A stretch of DNA of 8,526 nt from Candidatus Nomurabacteria bacterium (GCA_943354075.1 CALRBL010000020.1:1-8526); one strand, 5' to 3'. Numbered from the stretch's first letter, positions 1-5,647 are shown. Made by a program: numbers and translations. Notes: generated by a model not told the origin, from the letters alone.

Positions 1-1273
1 GTCCGTGGTATCCGTATTTTATAGAATGTACGTTCATGATCTGTACCAACTCTTCAACAAACACATCGAAGTGGTCGATCGGGACGATGATATCTTCGAT
101 ACATGGCACAGCTTTGTACCCTGCTTCGTTGTAGTCACGCATCACCAAAAATCCAACACGACGGATACGCCATGCGGCTGCCGCGATCAATGGATCACTC
201 ACAAATTCAAAATTAATTTTATGTGAGACCAACTCTTCCATACAAAGTCGTGCTTTTTCATCAGTCTCTTCTTGAGTTGCTTCGCTAAATTGCGCGAGGA
301 TGAGTGATCCAGTTGTCGGATGCACCGTGTGTTGGATGAGTGCAGTATCTTCTGGCATATGAATACGCGCACGTTCGTAGGTGTTAATATCAAACGTCTC
401 CACCCCTTCCGGACCTCGCTTCATAACAGTCTGCAAAATGAAAGGCATGTCGTGAATCGAATCGATGGAGATGATGAGAAGTCGTGTGTATGCAGGAATC
501 GGCACAAGCTTGAGCGTGGCCTTGGTGACAATACCAAGTGTTCCCTGCGCACCGACAAAGATCGGCATCATATCGAATACCCCTTTCGAAACCACTCGTT
601 CAAGACGATACCCTGAAGCGGCTTTTGGAACATCACCAATCGCATCTTTAAGCTTGGCTCCGTATTGGTTGTATATATTTAAAAGAGTTTGACTTCTTGC
701 GTCTAGATGGGCATCTTCGCGGCGGCCGCTAAGATGCCCATCAAGTGCAACTGGCTCGGGACCGGTAACAATAACACTTCCATCCGCAAGCACGACTTCG
801 AGAGAAAGAATATTGTCGATAGTCGCTCCATGTCGAACACTCTTTTCACCCGAAGCATTGTTGCCGATCATTCCTCCGATACCACAAATAAGATGTGAAG
901 AAGTGTATGGTGCAAACATCAGACCATGCTTTAGTGCTTCCGATTCTATATCACGGAAATACGCTCCCATCTCTACAGTCGCGGTCATTGCGGAAGGATC
1001 GATACCAACCTTCGTCATATACTTGGTGAGGTTCATGATGTAACCAGTGTTCAGTGATCCTCCACTCATACATGTTCCTCCTGCGCGTACTGACAAAGAA
1101 ATTTCAGGATTTGTTTTTTTCTCTTCAGACACTGCTTTGACTGCGATGACGATGTCTTCGGTGTCTTTCGGATACAAAACAGCAGAAGGCATTACTTTGA
1201 ACACACTTGCATCACGCGCATGCTCTTCGAGCGTGGAACTATCTCTCTCTATTTCTCCTTTGAATCCTTTCAT
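1..1273 (-). CDS. FAD-binding oxidase, GlcD / D-lactate dehydrogenase type (C-terminus cut by window edge)
   Basis: The reading frame starts at an ATG (1271-1273) and gives 424 residues before the left edge. The N-terminal half is an FAD_binding_4 (PCMH-type) domain. The FAD pyrophosphate loop is RAGGTCMSGGSL (about 63-74), followed by IGGMIGNNASG (132-142), RHGATIDNILSLEVVLADG (about 147-165) and GAQGTLGIVTKATLKLVP (241-258). The second half matches the FAD-oxidase C-terminal cap: RIRRVGF near 369 and EDIIVPIDHF near 393. The frame ends at IKYGYHG, the beginning of the usual GHAGDGN(L)H metal/substrate motif, so roughly the last quarter of the protein is missing. Enzymes of this family oxidise 2-hydroxy acids such as lactate or glycolate, but the substrate cannot be read from this part. 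The LapA-type gene ends only 6 bases upstream, so co-transcription is likely. No Shine-Dalgarno is visible; a TTTAAT box lies 5 bases before the ATG. A strong hairpin (706-742) lies within codons about 177-189, between the FAD domain landmarks. Confidence 0.88.
   Translation of the reverse strand, partial: MKGFKGEIERDSSTLEEHARDASVFKVMPSAVLYPKDTEDIVIAVKAVSEEKKTNPEISLSVRAGGTCMSGGSLNTGYIMNLTKYMTKVGIDPSAMTATVEMGAYFRDIESEALKHGLMFAPYTSSHLICGIGGMIGNNASGEKSVRHGATIDNILSLEVVLADGSVIVTGPEPVALDGHLSGRREDAHLDARSQTLLNIYNQYGAKLKDAIGDVPKAASGYRLERVVSKGVFDMMPIFVGAQGTLGIVTKATLKLVPIPAYTRLLIISIDSIHDMPFILQTVMKRGPEGVETFDINTYERARIHMPEDTALIQHTVHPTTGSLILAQFSEATQEETDEKARLCMEELVSHKINFEFVSDPLIAAAAWRIRRVGFLVMRDYNEAGYKAVPCIEDIIVPIDHFDVFVEELVQIMNVHSIKYGYHG
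706..742. repeat. Long perfect inverted repeat (hairpin) inside the FAD oxidase gene
   Basis: The left arm GATGGGCATCTT (706-717) and right arm AAGATGCCCATC (731-742) are perfect 12-base complements. The 13-base middle also folds: after one mismatch (718/730), GCGG (719-722) pairs with CCGC (726-729) around a CGG triloop. The stem is therefore 16 of 17 pairs and very GC-rich at its tip (it includes the palindrome GCGGCCGC at 722-729). It lies wholly within coding sequence (DGHLSGRREDAHL) and keeps the frame open. There is no following T-run on either strand, so it is not an ordinary intrinsic terminator. Confidence 0.85.
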
Positions 1274-1279
1274 GATGAA

Positions 1280-1627
1280 TTAAATATTATGAGTAGTCGC
1301 CCCCTCTTCTATGTGAGTAATATCTAAACTAGTAGGAGGGTGTTTTGCAGCAAAAAGAGTGAGTTCCTTTTGCTTTCGAAGTTCTTCTTCAAGATCTTTA
1401 TTCTTCTTCAAAAGTACACGGTACTGGAAATAATGAGAAATGAGTTCAGGAAGTGTCAAAAGAAGTGCAATCAAGATTCCAGTGAGAACTGAGAGAGCGA
1501 GAACAACAGACAAAGAACCATCGATCTGCCAACTCAGAAAAGTGACAGAGACCATCTCGATATTCTGGAAAGCAAAAATGACTGCGACGCCCCCAAGCAA
1601 CGCGCCTAAGATGAAGAAAATAATCAT
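1280..1627 (-). CDS. LapA / DUF1049 family small membrane protein
   Basis: The 115-residue protein has two transmembrane helices near residues 1-20 and 38-60, linked by a short segment (QNIEMVSVTFLSWQIDGSLS), and then a charged helical, probably coiled-coil tail (about 65-95, KKNKDLEEELRKQKEL). The FxxQN..MVSVTFL...DGSLSVVLALSVLTGILIALLL pattern is the hallmark of the lipopolysaccharide-assembly-protein-A domain (PF06305). In proteobacteria LapA (YciS) works with LapB in LPS assembly. CPR bacteria generally lack LPS, so here only the domain name is safe and the role is unknown. It lies 16 bases downstream of the broken secreted gene and 6 bases upstream of the FAD oxidase, in the same orientation. 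No Shine-Dalgarno is visible before the ATG. Confidence 0.82.
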   Translation of the reverse strand: MIIFFILGALLGGVAVIFAFQNIEMVSVTFLSWQIDGSLSVVLALSVLTGILIALLLTLPELISHYFQYRVLLKKNKDLEEELRKQKELTLFAAKHPPTSLDITHIEEGATTHNI

Positions 1628-1755
1628 AAAGTGTTAAGGTGTCTTAGATTGATAATACGTTGATCTTCTGAATGGTCAACGGCCCCATTATTCCGGTTCC
1701 TGAAGTATACCCTCCTGGTACTAGAATATCACTGCGATAGTGCTCCTGGAAGCGA

Positions 1756-2004
1756 TTAAGAGCTGCCTCTGTAGCAGGACCAATAATCGACTTCGAAATA
1801 ATCGACGGCTGCTCCGCCTCCTGCAGTTGTCTGCCACATGATCTGGAACTGATCATTACCTCCATCATAACCAGTAAGTGGCGCGTTTCCGAGCTGCACG
1901 TAGGGAGAGTGCTTCAGAGGGTTTGCGTACTCAGCAGCAGAAACAAAAACAGGCAAAAGAAAAGAAGACAGACCAATTAAAAAAATATACCTAAACTTTT
2001 TCAT
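1756..2004 (-). CDS. Residual 82-residue secreted fragment (surviving 5' frame of the broken gene)
   Basis: This is the part of the broken gene that could still be translated. It begins with a clear signal peptide (MKKF then a hydrophobic stretch to about 21, ending VSAA, with likely cleavage near residue 24). It continues with the phosphoesterase-like segment up to VDYFEVDYW and then a short out-of-frame tail (SCYRGSS) before TAA. A good promoter precedes it (2015-2023), so it may be expressed, but with no catalytic residues it is unlikely to be an enzyme. It could equally be recoded into the second frame to give a 119-residue product; no slippery heptamer was seen at the junction. Confidence 0.45.
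   Translation of the reverse strand: MKKFRYIFLIGLSSFLLPVFVSAAEYANPLKHSPYVQLGNAPLTGYDGGNDQFQIMWQTTAGGGAAVDYFEVDYWSCYRGSS
1782..1806. repeat. 10-base direct repeat at the junction of the broken gene
   Basis: AATAATCGAC occurs at 1782-1791 and again at 1797-1806, separated by TTCGA, so the period is 15 bases. On the coding strand this gives the repeated residues VDY in VDYFEVDY. It sits exactly where the phosphoesterase-like frame gives way to the peptidoglycan-binding frame. Short direct repeats like this are common at deletion or slippage endpoints. A 15-base duplication alone keeps the frame, so it does not by itself explain the frame change. Confidence 0.75.
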
Positions 2005-2014
2005 TTATTTTTAG

Positions 2015-2023
2015 ATTATATCA
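2015..2023 (-). promoter_or_regulatory. Extended -10 promoter element TGATATAAT
   Basis: On the minus strand the sequence TGATATAAT is a perfect extended -10 (TGn followed by TATAAT). It overlaps the stop codon of the preceding gene (2016-2018) and ends 10 bases before the ATG at 2004. The expected transcription start leaves a leader of only about 3-4 bases. No good -35 is visible (TTGCCT is the nearest, with short spacing), which fits an extended -10 promoter. Confidence 0.55.
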
Positions 2024-2747
2024 CAACAGCTGTAGAGGCAATTACATCGAAAAATATATCAACATCGAATCCATCCCTCTCGAGCTCACATTCGGTTTTT
2101 TCAGGGTCGTTATAATTGTCGCATCGTACGGATTTCAAGGTGAAATTGAAGGTGACTGTCTTATCATCAAGAGGTAAAGAGTAGGCATAACTAGTATACG
2201 TACTTCCGGCAGCTCCCTCACTTTCTACGGTCACACAATATTTATGACTATTGATCGTCTTTTCTTCTTCAACACAAGAATATGGAGCATTCACTATCTT
2301 TACTTTTGGAGGCCAGTCTTGCGCAGAGATATATGTGGTCGGAAGCTTTAGAGGATATTGGAAAGTGATACCGTTCGATGAAGAGGTTCCAATGAGTATA
2401 ATCTCCCTCACTTCAAAAGAGTTTTGAGCGATAACCGTCAGGGTATACACCGCATCATATGCATTATGTCCGTCTTCATAACTTATCTCACCAACTACAT
2501 ACTCATCTTGTCCATATGTAGTAGTCGCCACAGTAAGAGCAGTGACATAAAACTTTCCACCAAGCACTTCTTTTTCAGGAGATATCTCGGACAAATTTTC
2601 ATTGAAATACGTCTTGATCTGCTGATCCATGGTTATCACTTCTTGGACGGGTTCATCAGGAGTTTTTATAGATGGTGCAAAAATAGCAGCGATGATGATT
2701 AATCCGATAACCGCGATCACTGCTATTATTTTAAGTGGGGTATTCAT
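2016..2747 (-). CDS. Membrane-anchored extracellular protein of unknown function, four cysteines
   Basis: I do not recognise a named family. The 243-residue protein has one N-terminal membrane helix (about 5-24, KIIAVIAVIGLIIIAAIFA) followed by an external domain that looks largely beta-stranded (VLGGKFYVTALTVATTTYG near 61-79, DAVYTLTVIA near 98-107, DKTVTFNFTLKSVRC near 195-209). Cysteines at 158, 171, 209 and 220 could form two disulfides outside the cell. The style, with many small beta segments and Thr/Ser-rich stretches after a single anchor, is common among Parcubacterial surface proteins. The stop of the DUF1295 gene lies 11 bases upstream, so the two are probably co-transcribed. The ATG at 2747 precedes the hydrophobic helix directly and is well placed; no Shine-Dalgarno is seen. 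Confidence 0.7.
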   Translation of the reverse strand: MNTPLKIIAVIAVIGLIIIAAIFAPSIKTPDEPVQEVITMDQQIKTYFNENLSEISPEKEVLGGKFYVTALTVATTTYGQDEYVVGEISYEDGHNAYDAVYTLTVIAQNSFEVREIILIGTSSSNGITFQYPLKLPTTYISAQDWPPKVKIVNAPYSCVEEEKTINSHKYCVTVESEGAAGSTYTSYAYSLPLDDKTVTFNFTLKSVRCDNYNDPEKTECELERDGFDVDIFFDVIASTAVVI

Positions 2748-2758
2748 TATTTGTATTC

Positions 2759-3511
2759 TTATCTATTAAACCATGGCACAAAGACGCTTGTTGTTTTCCT
2801 ATATTCATCAAACAATGGATTTTCTGCCATACTCTTTTCGAGCATAGGGACTCCCGAAACTTTCAATATTAAGAACGTGATAGTGAGCGGACCAATGAGG
2901 GCGAGGAAGCCATGAGGCACGGAGAGGGCGATGATCCATATTCCCCACCACTGCGCCACTTCGCCGAAATAATTTGGATGGCGTGTGTACTTCCACAATC
3001 CCGTATTGAGAATCTTTCCTTTGTTGGTGGGATCCGAGAGAAAAGTGCGCAACTGTCTGTCTCCCACAGATTCAAAATAGAAACCACATACCCACACCAA
3101 AAGACCGAGAATATCGAACACTGTCCAAACACTCGTCTGTGCAGTATTGATCATAATCACAGGAATAGAAATAAGAAGCATGAGAACTCCCTGAAGAAGA
3201 AACACTTGTGCATAAGAGCGCACCACAAACAACTTCCCCCATGCGACACGCCATGCTGCATAACGCTTGTCTTCAGACTTGTTACGATTACGCCTAAAGA
3301 TGTGGTATGAAAGCCTACTTCCCCATATAAGAACAAGAAGTGTCACCAAAAATCCTCGATCCAAATCGAACTCTCCTTGCACATATGAAAATACCGCTAG
3401 CATGATAAAACCAAGACCCCATGCGATATCGGCAACATCATTTCTTTTTACCGCAAGAGAAATCAAAAACCATACCGACATATACATGAATACGAGGAGT
3501 GCGTAGAGCAT
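2759..3511 (-). CDS. DUF1295 / steroid 5-alpha-reductase-like integral membrane protein
   Basis: The 250-residue polytopic protein matches DUF1295 (PF06966), a relative of steroid 5-alpha-reductases and isoprenylcysteine methyltransferases. Landmarks in order are NDVADIAWGLGF (24-35), GSRLSYHIFRRNRNKSEDKRY (64-84), the central FYFESVGDRQL (144-154), and the family signature GLWKYTRHPNYFGE followed by WWG (171-190). The RHPNYFGE element forms the cofactor (NADPH or SAM-like) pocket in related folds. The C-terminus (LEKSM at 224-228, YRKTTSVFVPW) is also as expected, so the protein is full length. The substrate is unknown, but the family relation suggests reduction or modification of a lipid-like molecule in the membrane. 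The ATG directly follows the TAG stop of the DUF2177 gene (TAGATG at 3509-3514), which points to translational coupling. These two families often sit together, elsewhere with cyclopropane-fatty-acid synthase genes. Confidence 0.9.
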   Translation of the reverse strand: MLYALLVFMYMSVWFLISLAVKRNDVADIAWGLGFIMLAVFSYVQGEFDLDRGFLVTLLVLIWGSRLSYHIFRRNRNKSEDKRYAAWRVAWGKLFVVRSYAQVFLLQGVLMLLISIPVIMINTAQTSVWTVFDILGLLVWVCGFYFESVGDRQLRTFLSDPTNKGKILNTGLWKYTRHPNYFGEVAQWWGIWIIALSVPHGFLALIGPLTITFLILKVSGVPMLEKSMAENPLFDEYRKTTSVFVPWFNR

Positions 3512-3907
3512 CTATTTGAAGTAATTGATGATGAATACCGACACGACTGCTCCTGTACCAGTGAGAAATGCTCCCCAAGCCATATCGATAATAGTGACGA
3601 TGAGAGGCCAGTCTTTCAAGGTGGCATGATTTGTCAGGTCATAAGTAGCGTAGGCGACAAGACCAAACAATGCACCAGTGGCGAATATAACCCAAAAAGA
3701 GTGTCCTGATTTGATCGCAGGAGCAACAACAAAGAAAGTAATACCTGCCGTATAGATGAGATAAAAGATAACCGCCGGAACAAAATTGACTGTCGGCGCA
3801 AAAAGATGTCCAAGCCATGACTTGTAATGACCGCCCATACTAAAAAGCCAGATGACGTCTAGGATTGCGAGGGGTACGAGCGTTGCTACATAATACATAA
3901 TGTTCAT
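3512..3907 (-). CDS. DUF2177 family membrane protein
   Basis: The 131-residue protein has about four membrane helices (near 4-24, 42-62, 70-88, 104-127) and the DUF2177 (PF09945) signature ATYDLTNHATLKDWP (87-101), followed by a DMAWG motif (108-112). The early aspartate-tryptophan pair in LDVIWL (16-21) is also typical. Length and motifs indicate an intact gene. No biochemical role is established for the family. Its stop codon touches the start of the DUF1295 gene, and in other bacteria DUF2177 genes occur beside lipid-modifying enzymes, so a membrane-lipid role is an inference from context. An ATG three codons further in (3898) is a possible alternative start. No Shine-Dalgarno is present; a -10-like box lies directly upstream (3914-3922). 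Confidence 0.9.
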   Translation of the reverse strand: MNIMYYVATLVPLAILDVIWLFSMGGHYKSWLGHLFAPTVNFVPAVIFYLIYTAGITFFVVAPAIKSGHSFWVIFATGALFGLVAYATYDLTNHATLKDWPLIVTIIDMAWGAFLTGTGAVVSVFIINYFK

Positions 3908-3913
3908 GCAACA

Positions 3914-3922
3914 ATACTATCA
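3914..3922 (-). promoter_or_regulatory. Extended -10-like element TGATAGTAT, 6 bases before the DUF2177 start
   Basis: TGATAGTAT (TGn followed by TAnnnT) ends 6 bases before the ATG at 3907, so a transcript would begin at or next to the start codon. An overlapping TATGAT (3919-3924) offers a second -10 match with about a 4-base leader. The element overlaps the TGA stop of the upstream PNPOx-like gene. The assignment is by pattern only. Confidence 0.4.
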
Positions 3923-4375
3923 TACAGACACCTCCCGAAAAGCACCTTCTTCACGCACAACTTCAAAATCACCGAATCTTGCCCATGTGGGAGATATCTT
4001 CATAAATACAAGCTCACTGTCCATCATATGATTCATCGGACGAACATAACCTCCTTCGCTCAACATCTTAATAAGATCAGGAAGGAGCGTTTGCTGCTCA
4101 TTAGCATCGGTAACCACCGTAGCATCTCCTTCAATCTGGATCGTCTGAGGAGGATGCTCGCTTGCAATGACAAATGCGGCACGAGGATTCTGCATAAGAT
4201 TCTTGTATTTCCTGCTGCCGGCACGAGTGGCAAAATAGACGTTCAAAGCATCGTCGATGATAAAGTAGACGAAAGCAGATTCAGGTGCACCACCCACAGA
4301 GACCGTGCTTACCACCCCAAGCTTTTTACCAAGAAGCTTGGCAGTGGAAGCGATTTGTTCAATTGAAGTATTCAT
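3920..4375 (-). CDS. Pyridoxamine 5'-phosphate oxidase-like flavin-binding split-barrel protein
   Basis: The 151-residue protein fits the PNPOx-like split beta-barrel fold (PF01243 group): LGVVSTVSVGGAPESAFVYF (19-38), then NVYFATRAGSRKYKNL (45-60) and NPRAAFVI (63-70), the strand-and-phosphate-contact region of the fold, and IQIEGDATVV (79-88). The C-terminal WARFGDF (131-137) is a common ending in small family members. These proteins bind FMN, F420 or heme and carry out varied reductions; true PNPOx activity in vitamin B6 synthesis is unlikely for this short form. It starts 16 bases after the stop of the SWEET-like gene and ends 12 bases before the DUF2177 start. No Shine-Dalgarno is seen, but TAGACT (4382-4387) lies exactly 6 bases upstream of the ATG. 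Confidence 0.87.
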   Translation of the reverse strand: MNTSIEQIASTAKLLGKKLGVVSTVSVGGAPESAFVYFIIDDALNVYFATRAGSRKYKNLMQNPRAAFVIASEHPPQTIQIEGDATVVTDANEQQTLLPDLIKMLSEGGYVRPMNHMMDSELVFMKISPTWARFGDFEVVREEGAFREVSV

Positions 4376-4381
4376 ACAAAC

Positions 4382-4387
4382 AGTCTA
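4382..4387 (-). promoter_or_regulatory. -10-like box TAGACT, 6 bases before the PNPOx-like start
   Basis: TAGACT (TAnnnT form) sits in the 16-base gap and is followed by GTTTGT and the ATG at 4375. The spacing is what a leaderless transcript would need. No TGn extension or -35 is visible, so on its own it is weak; it gains some weight from the same spacing at other genes in the window. Confidence 0.3.
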
Positions 4388-4391
4388 AAGG

Positions 4392-4985
4392 TTATCGACC
4401 GCGATGTCTATTCTTCCTTGAAATAAAAAACACCATGAAGGTATTTGTGAAGATCATAGCAATCGAATGAATAGTCGTAGCGGTATTATAGGCTCCCAAT
4501 GAAAAAAGAGTCAGCACGTGTCTCGATACATTCATACTGTACAGAAGAGGCTTCTCGGTTTGAGGGCGCACCCATGTCTTCCGAAGTGTCGGGATAAATG
4601 CCACGACATCTATTGCCACAACAATAACAACCGAAAGCGTAGGATCTTTCGTGAGAGCCCATGGAATGAGACCTAGAAGTGCGATAGCAAGAAAATAATT
4701 GTCGACTGCACGGATATGCCCCGCCTTCCCTTCAAAAAGATACTTCAGTGAAAAAAGAAAAATAACAATAGTAAATCCTTCGGCGATACCTGTGGGGAGA
4801 GCTCCAATTCCTGCGCCTTTTGCGATACCTCCAAAAAAAGTCGTCATCGAGACAATAGACCAGATAAACCACGTATAAGGATGGGGCTTCACCTTACCTC
4901 TAAAAATATCTTTAAGATAAGAAATGTTACCGACGATGGCAAAAAGAGAAGCAATGATAGCAATGAGTATTTTTATATCAAACAT
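4392..4985 (-). CDS. SWEET / PQ-loop-like 7-helix membrane protein
   Basis: The 197-residue protein shows seven hydrophobic segments (about 4-21, 36-54, 66-85, 96-112, 116-134, 152-169, 172-189), a 3+1+3 arrangement. The first and last triplets look like copies of each other: GNISYLKDIFRGKVKPHPYTWFIW (19-42) aligns with DVVAFIPTLRKTW..P..EKPLLY (126-149), each holding a proline-containing loop after an amphipathic LKDIF/LRKTW segment. This is the architecture of PQ-loop and SWEET/SemiSWEET transporters, which move sugars or amino acids. Family membership is inferred from topology and repeat, not from a full motif, and the cargo is unknown. I chose the ATG at 4985; an in-frame GTG at 5018 would add 11 residues but falls on top of a TATAAT box. 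The frame ends in a basic tail (SRKNRHRGR). Confidence 0.7.
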   Translation of the reverse strand: MFDIKILIAIIASLFAIVGNISYLKDIFRGKVKPHPYTWFIWSIVSMTTFFGGIAKGAGIGALPTGIAEGFTIVIFLFSLKYLFEGKAGHIRAVDNYFLAIALLGLIPWALTKDPTLSVVIVVAIDVVAFIPTLRKTWVRPQTEKPLLYSMNVSRHVLTLFSLGAYNTATTIHSIAMIFTNTFMVFFISRKNRHRGR

Positions 4986-5009
4986 AGTACAGTAGTAAAC
5001 TACCGTCTT

Positions 5010-5015
5010 ATTATA
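5010..5015 (-). promoter_or_regulatory. Consensus -10 box TATAAT before the SWEET-like gene
   Basis: A perfect TATAAT lies in the gap between the coiled-coil gene (stop at 5027) and the SWEET-like gene. Transcription would start near 5003 and give a leader of about 18 bases to the ATG at 4985. It would also separate the downstream genes from the regulator operon. No matching -35 is evident. Confidence 0.4.
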
Positions 5016-5026
5016 CACCTTACTAA

Positions 5027-5452
5027 TTAGCTTACTCTCGACTTCCTACTTGCCTTCTTTTTAGCCAGTGCATCAGCTGCTCTCTGATCTGCTGCTTTCT
5101 GAGCGGCAATGTCTGCATCTGCTTGTTGCTGTGCCAGTGCCGCAGCTTTCGCTGCATTACTTCGATCGAGCTCTGCTTGCTGCGCGTTTAACCCTGTCTG
5201 TACTGGTTTTATTTTTTCTTGTTCAAGTTCCGCTTCTTTTGCAATTCGTTCCTCTTCTATCTTTTGCGCTGTTTTTTCTTGTTCTTCTGCTTGTAACAGC
5301 GCCACTTCCTGCTCGTGAAGCATTTTCTCTTCAACCATCTTTTCAGCAGCGAGCTCATACGAAACCTTTTTCCCATAGAAAAACGAACCACCAACAACCA
5401 TTGAGGCTATGAGCGAGAAAGTTATGAGTACATTTGTAAAGTCTTTTTTCAT
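5027..5452 (-). CDS. Membrane-anchored Ala/Glu/Gln-rich coiled-coil protein, function unknown
   Basis: The 141-residue protein has a single N-terminal membrane helix (about 6-26) and then an almost uninterrupted charged helix. Residues 32-82 are Glu-rich with heptad-like spacing (VEEKMLHEQEVALLQAEEQ). After a short break with the only proline (KIKPVQTG, 80-87), residues 88-131 are Ala/Gln-rich (AKAAALAQQQADADIAAQKA). The end is strongly basic (KKKASRKSRVS). Such a layout resembles a TolA-like or spacer stalk that spans a distance from the membrane and ends in a cationic tip able to contact nucleic acid, wall polymer or a partner. This is a structural reading only, and no family is recognised. 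It starts 18 bases after the rubredoxin stop and is probably co-transcribed with it. No Shine-Dalgarno is visible before the ATG. Confidence 0.7.
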   Translation of the reverse strand: MKKDFTNVLITFSLIASMVVGGSFFYGKKVSYELAAEKMVEEKMLHEQEVALLQAEEQEKTAQKIEEERIAKEAELEQEKIKPVQTGLNAQQAELDRSNAAKAAALAQQQADADIAAQKAADQRAADALAKKKASRKSRVS

Positions 5453-5470
5453 TGGTATGAGGTATTGTGG

Positions 5471-5641
5471 TTAATCAATTTTCTGCCACATATGTGTATC
5501 GCTTTTTTTGACGGTGCATTCTGCACACTGAAAATCCTCGGGTAGGTCCTCCCATTTTGTGCCTGGAGCTATTCCCTTCTCAGGAAATCCGTGAGCCTCA
5601 TCATAAATCCAGCCGCAATCTAAACATACATATTGTGACAT
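5471..5641 (-). CDS. Rubredoxin (56 residues)
   Basis: The short frame reads MSQYVCLDCGWIYDE, then FPEKGIAPGTKWEDLPEDF, QCAECTVKKSD and THMWQKID. The first zinc-ribbon-like knuckle CLDCG (6-10), the aromatic WIYD after it, the GIAPGTKWEDLPEDF block (23-37) and the second CAEC pair (39-42) are diagnostic of rubredoxin, which binds one iron through four cysteines and carries single electrons in the cytoplasm. The second knuckle is unusual: the common form is CPxCG, while here it is CAECT, and the tail is THMW where a K..F pattern is usual. All four iron ligands are kept, so it should still bind iron. It begins 29 bases after the histidine kinase stop and is followed by the coiled-coil gene, which suggests an operon with the sensor pair. 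Partner proteins might be the flavin enzymes nearby, but this is inference. Confidence 0.93.
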   Translation of the reverse strand: MSQYVCLDCGWIYDEAHGFPEKGIAPGTKWEDLPEDFQCAECTVKKSDTHMWQKID

Positions 5642-5647
5642 ACCACC

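Larger units (their letters stand above)
1644..2004 (-). pseudogene. Broken secreted gene: phosphoesterase-like N-terminus and peptidoglycan-binding-like C-terminus in different frames
   Basis: Reading from 2004, the first frame gives a signal peptide and a segment (HSPYVQLGNAPLTGY ... FQIMWQTT ... DYFEVDY) resembling the fibronectin-like N-terminal domain of purple-acid-phosphatase/metallophosphoesterase proteins. It stops at 1756-1758. From about 1786 leftward a second frame carries IIGPATEAALNRFQEHY, then GTGIMGPLTIQKIN, and ends with TAA at 1644-1646. That second piece is a typical C-terminal peptidoglycan-binding-like domain of Paceibacteria secreted proteins. It lacks a convincing start of its own: the residues encoded upstream in that frame look like shadow sequence. 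The two halves meet at a 10-base direct repeat (1782-1791 and 1797-1806). The simplest reading is an internal deletion that removed the catalytic middle and shifted the frame. A sequencing or assembly error cannot be excluded. The phosphoesterase-like assignment is moderate; the peptidoglycan-binding-like assignment is stronger. Confidence 0.62.

Noticed and set aside
722..729. GCGGCCGC (a rare 8-base restriction palindrome) as a sign of vector or linker contamination
   Set aside because: The FAD oxidase frame runs through it without interruption, and both flanks encode expected family sequence; it is better treated as the tip of the hairpin.
1644..1868. Independent gene for the peptidoglycan-binding-like segment starting at 1868
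   Set aside because: The first 25 or so residues of that frame (MMEVMISSRSCGRQ...) look like shadow sequence with no signal peptide, so the segment is better read as the displaced 3' end of the broken gene.
2912..3310. 132-codon open frame on the plus strand
   Set aside because: It is wholly antisense to the well-supported DUF1295 gene, and its translation shows no domain-like pattern.
4317..4341. 8-base perfect inverted repeat CCAAGCTT / AAGCTTGG with a 9-base loop
   Set aside because: It lies inside the PNPOx-like gene and is explained by repeated Lys-Leu codons (KLLGKKLG); no T-run follows, so it is not a terminator.
4986..5018. GTG start adding 11 residues to the SWEET-like protein
   Set aside because: The added residues (VYNKTVVYYCT) are not a natural lead-in, the only AGG is too close to the GTG, and a TATAAT box overlaps this start.
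5068..5412. Long open frames on the plus strand, including a Cys/Ser/Ala-rich one
   Set aside because: They are antisense shadows of the Ala/Gln/Glu-rich coiled-coil gene; the skewed codons of that gene remove stops on the other strand.
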